From positions 1 through 20,171 of the forward strand of contig JAUVPY010000003.1 in NCBI GenBank assembly GCA_030598425.1: a DNA stretch of 20,171 bases, written 5' to 3'. This document shows positions 7,410 to 13,856 of the stretch, in pieces. The notes beneath the pieces were generated by a model that saw only the letters and a program-made list of their open reading frames with translations, ran no database searches and was not told where the DNA came from. The translations under genes and the position numbers were made by a program. Numbering within the stretch: the first letter of the stretch is position 1; each line of letters starts with the position of its first letter. Origin of the DNA: Anaerolineae bacterium. Lineage in GTDB: Bacteria > Chloroflexota > Anaerolineae > 4572-78 > NAK82.

Positions 7410-8687
7410 ATGAAACTTGAAACTGCCTTTACAATGGACACATCCAGTATCAAGTACGGTCCCGGTGTTACGTGCGAAGTTGGGTACGACATGAGACAGC
7501 TAGGCGCACGACGCGTGATGGTCTTGACCGATTCTAACTTGGCAGACTCTTCGTCGGTTGCTGTCACCCTTGAGGCGTTACGTTCGGAAGGGATCGACGC
7601 TGTGCTCTATGATTGTGTGCGCATTGAGCCGACGGATGCCTCTCTCAGGGAGGTCATTCGATTCGCGACCGATGGGGGGTTCGATGGTTATGTCGCCGTC
7701 GGCGGTGGATCGACCATGGACACGGCTAAGGCGGCTAACCTGTACGCCACATATCCTGCGGATTTTCTTGCCTACGTTAATCAGCCAATCGGCGAAGGGC
7801 GCCCGGTCCCGGGGCAGTTGAAACCTTTGATTGCTATACCCACCACGGCCGGTACAGGCAGCGAAACAACTGGTGTCGCGATCTTTGATTTTCTGGAGAT
7901 GCATGCCAAGACAGGCATTGCCCATCGTGCGCTTCGCCCAGCGATGGGCATCATAGACCCCGATAACACGCGCACGCTTCCAAAGATGGTGGCAGCCTGC
8001 TCCGGTTTGGACGTTCTGGGCCACGCGCTGGAATCGCTCACGGCGCTGCCATATGACCAACGGCCAGCGGCTGCCAAACCAGGCTCGCGGCCTGCATACC
8101 AGGGGGCCAACCCCATAAGTGACCTTTGGTCCGCGCGCGCAATACAGATGGTCTCTCAGAACATCGTTCGCGCGAACGAGGATCCTTCCGATGACGAGGC
8201 ACGCGGCCAGATGCTGCTCGCCGCCTGTCTGGCAGGTATTGGCTTTGGCAACGCGGGCGTGCACCTGGCTCACGGCATGTCATACCCGGTGTCTGGTATG
8301 GTTCGCGATTATGTGCCAGAGGGATACAGCCCCGACCACCCGATCATTCCGCACGGTATGTCGGTGATTCTAAACGCGCCAGCCGTATTTCGCTTTACCG
8401 CGCCCGCCAATCCGGAGCGGCATCTCTATGCTGCACAGTTAATGGGTGTGGATGTATCCGATGCAGACCTGCAGGACGCAGGTGAGCTGCTTGTCTCCGC
8501 GATTGTTGATCTGATGCGTCGAACTGACATACCCAATGGTCTGTCCGCGGTGGGCTATGGGCCGGACGATGTACCCCAGTTGGTTGCTGGCACGCTGCCG
8601 CAGCATCGCGTTACTAAGCTATCGCCACGCCCATTCGATGAGGCCGATCTTGAGCGGCTCTTTCTAGATTCTATGACGTGCTGGTAG
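7410..8687 (+). CDS. Iron-containing alcohol dehydrogenase, hydroxyacid-oxoacid transhydrogenase-like
   Basis: A 425-residue group III (iron) alcohol dehydrogenase. The nucleotide motif is VAVGGGSTMDTAKAANLYA. The metal ligands are D201 and H205 (SGLDVLGHALES), H288 (HLAHGMSYP) and H315 (IIPHGMSV). Segments such as TGSETTGVAIFD, RPAYQGANPISD and GIGFGNAGVHLAHGMSYP, and the C-terminal LPQHRVTKLSPRP, match my recollection of the ADHFE1 family very closely. That family converts 4-hydroxybutyrate plus 2-oxoglutarate to succinic semialdehyde plus 2-hydroxyglutarate. The bacterial substrate may differ. A perfect 10-bp palindrome (7389-7398, CCCACGTGGG) overlaps the GGGAG ribosome site (7396-7400), which could reduce access to it. 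The gene lies between an aminotransferase and a sugar kinase, an unusual setting. Confidence 0.88.
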   Translation: MKLETAFTMDTSSIKYGPGVTCEVGYDMRQLGARRVMVLTDSNLADSSSVAVTLEALRSEGIDAVLYDCVRIEPTDASLREVIRFATDGGFDGYVAVGGGSTMDTAKAANLYATYPADFLAYVNQPIGEGRPVPGQLKPLIAIPTTAGTGSETTGVAIFDFLEMHAKTGIAHRALRPAMGIIDPDNTRTLPKMVAACSGLDVLGHALESLTALPYDQRPAAAKPGSRPAYQGANPISDLWSARAIQMVSQNIVRANEDPSDDEARGQMLLAACLAGIGFGNAGVHLAHGMSYPVSGMVRDYVPEGYSPDHPIIPHGMSVILNAPAVFRFTAPANPERHLYAAQLMGVDVSDADLQDAGELLVSAIVDLMRRTDIPNGLSAVGYGPDDVPQLVAGTLPQHRVTKLSPRPFDEADLERLFLDSMTCW

Positions 8688-8728
8688 GATGAAACCACAA
8701 CGGCCGGGTGCAAACGGAGGAGATGATG

Positions 8729-10216
8729 ATGCCTCATCCACTCAACTTTTTGGCTCTTGACCTGGGTGCTGAGAGCGGTCGTGCCATACTCGGTAAGTTC
8801 GACGGCCAGCGGATTCGGCTTTCAGACGTACATCGCTTCCCCAATGGGCCAGTGTACTTGCCAGATGGCATGCACTGGGACGTATTGCGCCTCTGGACAG
8901 AGATAAAACAAGGCATGGTCCTGATCGCCCGCGAGCTAGGCGGAGATTTGGCAGGCATTGGCCTTGATACCTGGGGGGTAGATTTCGGTCTGCTCGACCG
9001 CGACGGCGCGCTGGTCTCCAATCCGTATCACTATCGTGACGGCCGGACCGACGGCATGCTCGAAGAGGCATTTCGCCGTGTTCCACGTGAAGAGATATTC
9101 GAGCAAACCGGTATACAATTCTTGACTCTCAACAGTCTCTATCAGTTACTTTCGATGGCCGTAAGCCGTTCACCCGCCCTTGAGGTCGCCGAGACCTTCT
9201 TGACCATGCCGGATCTCTTTAACTATTGGCTCACTGGGGCAAAGGCATGTGAGTTCAGCAATGCCACCACCACCCAGTGTTATGACCCGCGCAAGGCCGA
9301 CTGGGCCCGGCCCATGCTGGAGAGGTTAGGCATCCCTACTCACATCTTTCCCCAGGTCGTACAGCCCGGCACAGTCCTGGAGGTTCTCTCGCCTTCTGTC
9401 GCGGAGGAGGTAGGCCTGGGCAACGTGCCGGTCATTGCGCCTGCCTGCCACGACACGGGCTCAGCGGTGGCGGCAGTCCCTGCTGAGGGCTCAGGCTTCG
9501 CCTGGATCAGTTCCGGTACGTGGTCGATCATGGGGGCCGAGTTACCCGAACCGGTCATTAACGAGAAAAGCCTGGCCTTCAATTTCACCAACGAGGGTGG
9601 CGTGTGCAGTACCTTCCGCTTTTCGAGGAACATCATGGGGCTATGGTTAGTGCAAGAGTGCCGGCGTACCTGGGCACGCCAGGGTGAAGAATACTCATAT
9701 GATGATTTGACCCAAATGGCCGTCGCTGCCAAGCCTCTTCAGGCGGTGGTCGACCCCGACGACGCCGAGTTTCTCAAGCCCGGCGATATGCCGGCTCGCA
9801 TTCAAGCCTATTGCCAGACGACGAACCAGCCGGTGCCCCAAGATATAGGGGCCATCATTCGCTGCGCCCTGGAAGGCGTCGCGCTCAAATATCGCTGGGT
9901 GCTGGAGCGGGTTGAAGAGATGCTGGAGCGGCGTCTTGAGCCGCTTCACATCGTCGGTGGCGGGACCCAGAACCGGCTGCTGTCCCAGCTCACTGCCGAT
10001 GCCATCGGTCGCCGGGTGATAACCGGGCCTGTTGAGGCCACGGCGACTGGCAACATCATTTTGCAGGCGATGGCGTTAGGCCATCTCGCCTCGTTGGACG
10101 AGGGACGCCAAGTTGTGCGCAACTCCTTTGACGTGATCACCTTCGAGCCGGTTAGCCGGGCCGGGTGGGACGATGCCTATGCACGCCTTCTGACCCTTAT
10201 GGAGCAGGCCGATTGA
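8729..10216 (+). CDS. rhaB: FGGY-family carbohydrate kinase, rhamnulokinase-like
   Basis: A 495-residue kinase with two actin-like domains that phosphorylates a ketose with ATP; the family reaction is L-rhamnulose to L-rhamnulose 1-phosphate. Seen are the phosphate-1 motif LDLGAESGRA, GIGLDTWGVDFGLLD (D80, D85), YRDGRTDGM, the catalytic base D242 in ACHDTGSAVA, and the adenosine motif HIVGGGTQNRLLSQLTADA. The frame is open from a GTG at 8708, with ATGs at 8723, 8726 and 8729. GGAGGA at 8716-8721 fits 8729 best, with a seven-base gap. The pattern is closer to rhamnulokinase than to xylulokinase or glycerol kinase. There is no rhamnose isomerase or aldolase here, so the true ketose is uncertain, but the broken rhamnose-type transporter downstream supports a rhamnose ancestry. 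Confidence 0.85.
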   Translation: MPHPLNFLALDLGAESGRAILGKFDGQRIRLSDVHRFPNGPVYLPDGMHWDVLRLWTEIKQGMVLIARELGGDLAGIGLDTWGVDFGLLDRDGALVSNPYHYRDGRTDGMLEEAFRRVPREEIFEQTGIQFLTLNSLYQLLSMAVSRSPALEVAETFLTMPDLFNYWLTGAKACEFSNATTTQCYDPRKADWARPMLERLGIPTHIFPQVVQPGTVLEVLSPSVAEEVGLGNVPVIAPACHDTGSAVAAVPAEGSGFAWISSGTWSIMGAELPEPVINEKSLAFNFTNEGGVCSTFRFSRNIMGLWLVQECRRTWARQGEEYSYDDLTQMAVAAKPLQAVVDPDDAEFLKPGDMPARIQAYCQTTNQPVPQDIGAIIRCALEGVALKYRWVLERVEEMLERRLEPLHIVGGGTQNRLLSQLTADAIGRRVITGPVEATATGNIILQAMALGHLASLDEGRQVVRNSFDVITFEPVSRAGWDDAYARLLTLMEQAD

Positions 10217-10231
10217 CGCCACATAGGCGTC
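10215..10231 (+). other. Short hairpin at the end of the kinase gene
   Basis: GACGCC (10215-10220) and GGCGTC (10226-10231) form a perfect 6-bp stem with a 5-base loop, overlapping the TGA stop. A T-rich run (10266-10281) lies about 35 bases further on, too far for a classic terminator. It may contribute to weak termination before the regulator's own promoter. Confidence 0.3.
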
Positions 10232-10238
10232 CATTGGC

Positions 10239-10310
10239 TTGCGGATAATTCGCAAAAACTTGTGCTTTCTTTTGTTTTTTTCGGTTGCCTATTGACCTGT
10301 TGCGGCGAAT
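10239..10310. promoter_or_regulatory. Candidate operator pair (TTGCGG-type) around the promoter
   Basis: TTGCGGATAATTCGCAA (10239-10255) is an imperfect palindrome with 7 of 8 base pairs symmetric. Its left half recurs as TTGCGGCGAAT (10300-10310, 9 of 11 bases identical), exactly between the -35 and -10 boxes. A repressor bound there would block RNA polymerase. The 61-bp spacing would allow cooperative or looping binding. The DeoR-family protein encoded just downstream is the obvious candidate, acting as an autorepressor. This is inferred from position and repetition only. Confidence 0.4.
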
Positions 10311-10320
10311 ATGATATAAT
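10292..10320 (+). promoter_or_regulatory. Sigma70-type promoter for the regulator gene (extended -10)
   Basis: TTGACC (10292-10297) and a consensus TATAAT (10315-10320) are separated by 17 bases, and TG at 10312-10313 gives an extended -10 element. A T-rich tract lies just upstream (10266-10281). This is the only near-consensus promoter I could read in the window. Transcription would start near 10327, leaving a leader of about 130 bases before the regulator. It probably drives the deoR-family gene and perhaps the transporter and hydrolase genes beyond. Confidence 0.75.
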
Positions 10321-10452
10321 ACAGGCATTAGTGACGTTTTTGTCTATCCTCTTTACCTTCTTCTAGGATTGAACTGTCTGCCAATTATTTAACCGCTGGC
10401 GGAGAAGATTCTGTTATCTAGCACATTGGTTGCAAGGCCGGAGTTCATAGCG

Positions 10453-10470
10453 ATGACGCGTGAGCACTAA
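10453..10470 (+). other. Five-codon mini-ORF overlapping the regulator start
   Basis: An ATG at 10453 opens a five-codon reading frame (MTREH) that ends at TAA 10468-10470 and overlaps the regulator's GTG at 10460 in another frame. The only plausible ribosome site, GGAG at 10440-10443, is spaced for the ATG (9 bases) rather than for the GTG (16 bases). Either translation of the mini-ORF is coupled to re-initiation at the GTG, or a one-base indel has separated the regulator from its original ATG. Confidence 0.35.
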
Positions 10471-11233
10471 ACTATTCCTCCAAGAGCGACGAGAGCAGAT
10501 CACAACCTTGCTAGAGCGAGAAGGCCGTGTGTCTGTCGCGGACCTTAGCGAACGGTTTGATCTGTCCCAAGCAACGATCCGTTCTGATCTGGATGCTCTG
10601 GCAGCGCAGGGTGTGCTGGTGCGCACCCACGGGGGCGCAATCGCCCCCGACCGGAGCGACCTGGAGCTTTCTCTTGATGTCCGCCGCCGAATCCACGCGA
10701 CACAGAAACAGCGCATCGGCGCTGCAGCCGCAGCAATGGTCGAAGATGGTGAGGCCATTGTTCTGGATGCCAGCACGACGGCCTTATCGCTGGCCCACCA
10801 GATCACAGGGCGTCGTGAACTGACGGTCATCACCAATTGCCTCGTCACCGCGATGGCTCTCCTTGGCACACCTGGAGTAACCGTCTTGATGCCAGGCGGC
10901 TTCCTGCGTCGTGCTTCAGTCTCTCTGGTTGGCTCTGAAGGCAACGATTTTTTCAAACAGTTCAACCTGCAAAAGGGTTTTTTCGGTGCCAAGGGGTTCA
11001 CGCTAGAGGAAGGGCTGACCGAGGTTGACAATGCTGAGGAGGCCGTTAAGCGGGATTTGGTCATCCACGCCAAACAGGTCATTGCCCTTATAGACAGCAG
11101 CAAGTGGGGACGGGTAGGATTTGTTTCCTTTGCCTCAATTGAACAACTAGATTGTGTCATCACCGATGAGGGTGCACCGCCCGATATGGTGGCGTCGCTC
11201 CAAGAGGCTGGGGTAGATGTTGTCATTGCTTAA
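10460..11233 (+). CDS. DeoR-family transcriptional regulator
   Basis: A 257-residue repressor-type regulator. The N-terminal DeoR helix-turn-helix spans about residues 8-62 (VSVADLSERFDLSQATIRSD, then a THGGA wing). The C-terminal DeoRC sensor domain (about 75-235) contains LDASTTALSLA, the TNCLVTAMAL strand-helix, GAKGFTLEEGLTEVD and DSSKWG, the usual phosphosugar-binding elements. Family members normally repress sugar catabolism genes and are released by a phosphorylated intermediate; here the product of the upstream FGGY kinase is a sensible effector. The start is a GTG with a poorly spaced ribosome site, the first in-frame start after the promoter. It has its own promoter and lies between the metabolic and transport gene blocks. 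Confidence 0.9.
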   Translation: MSTKLFLQERREQITTLLEREGRVSVADLSERFDLSQATIRSDLDALAAQGVLVRTHGGAIAPDRSDLELSLDVRRRIHATQKQRIGAAAAAMVEDGEAIVLDASTTALSLAHQITGRRELTVITNCLVTAMALLGTPGVTVLMPGGFLRRASVSLVGSEGNDFFKQFNLQKGFFGAKGFTLEEGLTEVDNAEEAVKRDLVIHAKQVIALIDSSKWGRVGFVSFASIEQLDCVITDEGAPPDMVASLQEAGVDVVIA

Positions 11234-11234
11234 G

Positions 11235-11276
11235 CTCGAACCTCGAAACCAGGAACTCGAACCTTGAACTGATGTA
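11235..11276. repeat. Short tandem repeat (two 21-base units) after the regulator
   Basis: CTCGAACCT occurs at 11235-11243 and again at 11256-11264, within two imperfect 21-base units that also share GAA/TGAA tails. The stretch lies between the regulator stop and the broken ATPase gene and codes for nothing apparent. It resembles the low-complexity GAAC-rich spacers that I associate with Chloroflexota intergenic regions; that association is from memory and untested here. Confidence 0.35.
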
Positions 11277-11289
11277 AAAGGGATGTCTT

Positions 11290-11672
11290 ATGGCAAACAA
11301 CGCCCGCCGAGAACCGATACTGAAATTGGCCAATATCCACAAAGCGTTTGGTGGTGTGCAGGCGCTGGCAGGTGTGGACTTTGAGCTGTACCCTGGCGAG
11401 ATACACGCCCTGGTGGGTGAGAATGGGGCGGGTAAGTCGACCATGGTGAAGGTGATCACCGGTGTGCATCAGATAGATGAGGGTGAGATTCTGTTTCGTG
11501 ACGAGCCGGTGAGCATACCTAATCCGCAGTACGCCCAGCGGCTGGGCATCGCGGCCATCTACCAGGAGGCGACGGTGTTTCCAGACCTGGACATTGCCGA
11601 GAGTAACTTTACAGGGCGCCACCCGGTGTGGCTTGTCACGCAGAGTGTTGCCTGGCGGCACGTGTATAAGGA
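11290..11672 (+). pseudogene. N-terminal remnant of CUT2 sugar ABC transporter ATPase (RhaT/RbsA-like)
   Basis: The reading frame starts as a normal CUT2 ATPase after a good ribosome site (AAAAGGGA, 11276-11283). It has ILKLANIHKAFGGVQAL, Walker A GENGAGKST (residues 43-51) and the Q-loop Q92 in IYQEATVFPDLD. ATPase likeness continues through GRHP and SVAWRHVYKE at about residue 127, then stops abruptly. The same frame runs on to 11793 with a meaningless Arg/Ser/Pro-rich tail. The signature motif, Walker B, H-loop and the entire second ATPase half are missing (family length about 500 residues). Sequence from a binding-protein gene follows immediately in a different frame, so this is a deletion remnant or, less likely, an assembly error. 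It cannot be a working ATPase. Confidence 0.85.
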
Positions 11673-12068
11673 AACGGCAACCCCTACTTCGACAAAGCGG
11701 ATGAGGGCTCGCAAGAGGTCGCCGCAGAGCTGGCAGATACCATCATCTTCCAGGGGCCCGCCAGTATGGACATTTCCAGTCAGGTCGAGTTGATTGATGC
11801 CCTCATTGCACAGAATGTTGACGCGATCGGCGTCTCGGCCATCGACCCGGAGGCTCTGGTACCTGTAGGCCAGAAGGCGATAGATAGTGGCGTCAAGTTC
11901 TTCTCCTGGGACTCGCCAATTGCTCCTGAAGGGCGATTGGTCCACGAAAACGCGGCCGACCCTGAGTTGATAGGTCGGGTCGAAGTACAGATGCTGGCCG
12001 AGATGATCGACTATGAGGGCCAGATCGCCGTGAGTAACATACACAAGAAGAAAGGAAAACTCAAGTGA
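11673..12068 (+). pseudogene. Internal remnant of CUT2 sugar-binding protein (RhaS/RbsB-like)
   Basis: Reading the third frame from 11673 gives NGNPYFDKADEGSQ and then IIFQGPASMDISSQVELIDA. LIAQNVDAIGVSAIDPEALV, GVKFFSWDSPIAP and DPELIGRVEVQMLAEMIDYE follow. These are characteristic interior strands of the rhamnose/AI-2-type periplasmic sugar-binding proteins. An in-frame TAA (11667) lies just before, with no signal peptide. Homology ends at about QIAV (near 12031), followed by a short IHKKKGKLK tail and TGA at 12066-12068. About 120 residues remain of the usual 320-360. The internal ATG at 11766 is not a believable start. Together with the ATPase stub it marks a large deletion that removed the permeases and both gene ends. 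Confidence 0.82.
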
Positions 12069-13261
12069 GCGCCAACGACTTCCCGAAGATACCCGATCAG
12101 GAGTTCGCCAATAGGATACAAAACGTCAAGCAGAAGATGGAGGCCGCATCCCTCGACCTACTGGTCCTCTATTCCAACCTGCTTGACCCGTCCCACGTCC
12201 GCTATCTGGCCGACGTTTACCCCATCAACGAATCGGCCGCCGTTATCGTCCCCCTAGAGGGCGAAGCGATTCTGTGTTCCGGTCAGGCATGCCACGCCTG
12301 GTCAGTCCACAAATCCAAGATCAAAGATGTGCGCGTTCTTCCCGAAGTTGGAGAAGTAGCCGGCACCGAATATGAGATCCAGGGCCAGATTACCTTCGCC
12401 GACGTTTTCAAAGAGATCAAGGATAAATACTCCGTCCGGCGCATCGGCACCGTCGGCACGCTGACCTTCCCCCAGGTCATCTACCGGCAATTGACGAATG
12501 TCTTTCCGGATGCGGAAGTAACTAATGCAGAAGCATTGATGTACGAAGTGCGGGTCAGAAAGAGTGCCAACGAAATTGCCTGCATGCGCAAAGCCGCCAA
12601 CATCTTAGACGATTCGTTCGCCAACGTCCTCGACAAAATGCGGCCTGGCTGGACCGAGTTGGACATCCACGCCGAGATCCACGGAGCGATATTAAGGGGC
12701 GGCGCGGAAAACGTGGCCATCGCCTGGAACCCGATGATTCCCTCCGGCCCGGAGCACACCCAGTTGTGCATGAACATGAACACCCTGCGCCAAGTCCAGG
12801 TGGGAGAGATCATCGACCTGCAGGCGGGCGCCTGCTACGAGGGATACAATGCTGCGCTTTGCTATCCTATGGTACTTGGCAAGATCCCAGACGAGATCAG
12901 GGATAGCGTGCGGATAGCCGAAGAGTCAATGTCGGCTATAATTGATCGTTTGAAATCCGGGGCGACCTCTAGAGAGTTGAACGCCGCTGGCAGGGGTGTC
13001 CTGGAGCGCGCCGGACTTGCTAAATATAGTCCCTATGGACAAGTACATTCCATCGGCCTACTGGAGTGTGAATCCCCGTGGTTGCCTGTAGATCAGGATT
13101 ACGAGTTAGTGGAAGGTATGACAGTGGCCGTCGATGTGTTCTTGTTCGGTCTGGATTGGGGCTCGTTCAGAATCGAGAATACATTGGCTGTAACAGGGGA
13201 TGGCGCGGAGTTGCTGACAAAATTCAACGAGAATTATCTAAGCAGGATAACTCAAGGGTGA
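12065..13261 (+). CDS. M24-family (creatinase/aminopeptidase P fold) protein with non-canonical metal site
   Basis: A 398-residue protein: creatinase-type N-terminal domain (about 1-150) followed by a pita-bread M24 domain (about 158-390). The usual dinuclear metal residues Asp-Asp-His-Glu-Glu are incomplete. GEIIDLQAGACYEGYNAALC has the residue count of creatinase in this segment rather than of aminopeptidase P, and the second Asp position holds Ala/Leu. H231 (SGPEHTQ), H328 (VHSIG) and E371 (RIENTL) remain, while the fourth ligand position reads VAVDVF. Creatinase works without metal using equivalent His/Glu residues, so a non-peptidase C-N hydrolase is possible; so is a loss of activity. 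The GTG start overlaps the TGA of the preceding remnant, with AGGA at 12053-12056, eight bases upstream. The substrate is unknown. Confidence 0.8.
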   Translation: MSANDFPKIPDQEFANRIQNVKQKMEAASLDLLVLYSNLLDPSHVRYLADVYPINESAAVIVPLEGEAILCSGQACHAWSVHKSKIKDVRVLPEVGEVAGTEYEIQGQITFADVFKEIKDKYSVRRIGTVGTLTFPQVIYRQLTNVFPDAEVTNAEALMYEVRVRKSANEIACMRKAANILDDSFANVLDKMRPGWTELDIHAEIHGAILRGGAENVAIAWNPMIPSGPEHTQLCMNMNTLRQVQVGEIIDLQAGACYEGYNAALCYPMVLGKIPDEIRDSVRIAEESMSAIIDRLKSGATSRELNAAGRGVLERAGLAKYSPYGQVHSIGLLECESPWLPVDQDYELVEGMTVAVDVFLFGLDWGSFRIENTLAVTGDGAELLTKFNENYLSRITQG

Positions 13262-13362
13262 TCGTAGTGGGCGGTAATTTACTGGCACGAGATCTATCTT
13301 TTGGGATGGGCGGGCGACTCTTGATCCCTGGCTATCGGTTTCAGATTAAAAAGGAGTAAAGG

Positions 13363-13740
13363 ATGCCAAAAGGTGGCGCAAGAATATGGTATTTCCCTGA
13401 TGGATTCCTTCCAGAGAAAACGGAGGGAAGCAGTCTGGAAGCTCACGAGGCATTGATGATATTAAACACCAACGGCAGACCAGCGAATCTCAAGTTGGAT
13501 TTCTACTTTGAAGAGCGTGAGCCAGCCAAGAATATCGGGATCGTCGTAGGCGCGGAGCGCTGCACCTTTTTTCGGATGGACAAGCCAGAAGAAATAGGTG
13601 GACTCGAGATCCCGGCCATGACACAGTACGGACTTCGCGTGCGCTCGGATGTGAACATTGTGGCCCAGTTCGGTCGGCTTGACACAACCCAGGCAAACCT
13701 GGCTTACTACGTGAACGTAGGGTACCACGAAGACGAGTAG
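13363..13740 (+). CDS. ASRT-family ('sensory rhodopsin transducer') small-molecule-binding domain protein
   Basis: This 125-residue single-domain protein resembles the Anabaena sensory rhodopsin transducer. It opens with GARIWYFPDGFLP, then AHEALMILNTNG, FYFEEREPAKN (residues 47-57), VRSDVNIVAQFGRLDTTQAN (D107) and a final aromatic strand, LAYYVNVGY. The order and spacing match the beta-sandwich ASRT family, which comparative work describes as a small-molecule (possibly sugar) binding fold found mostly away from rhodopsins. No rhodopsin gene is here. Placement directly before a sugar ABC transporter supports a carbohydrate-ligand role, for example as a mutarotase-like or sensor protein. AAGGAG (13351-13356) lies six bases before the ATG. 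There is no signal peptide, so it is cytoplasmic. Confidence 0.85.
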   Translation: MPKGGARIWYFPDGFLPEKTEGSSLEAHEALMILNTNGRPANLKLDFYFEEREPAKNIGIVVGAERCTFFRMDKPEEIGGLEIPAMTQYGLRVRSDVNIVAQFGRLDTTQANLAYYVNVGYHEDE

Positions 13741-13856
13741 CGAATCACAATCATCACGATCAAGTACTCAAACGGAAGGAGGTGCGAGTCAGAGCAACTG
13801 TTGGCAGCGACGAGATGCTGTAGGTAATCAATTGATAAACGAGAGGAGGAACAAAG

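Noticed and set aside
10414..11226. 270-codon minus-strand ORF opposite the DeoR gene
   Set aside because: It is Ser/Arg-rich with no domain, the antisense shadow of a well-supported regulator gene.
11673..11793. C-terminal tail of the ATPase frame as a real protein segment
   Set aside because: The tail is Arg/Ser/Pro-rich nonsense lying over the binding-protein remnant read in another frame.
13078..13359. 93-codon ORF overlapping the end of the M24 gene
   Set aside because: Most of it is the +1 shadow of the M24 gene; the unique tail has no recognisable motif, and no start has a ribosome site.
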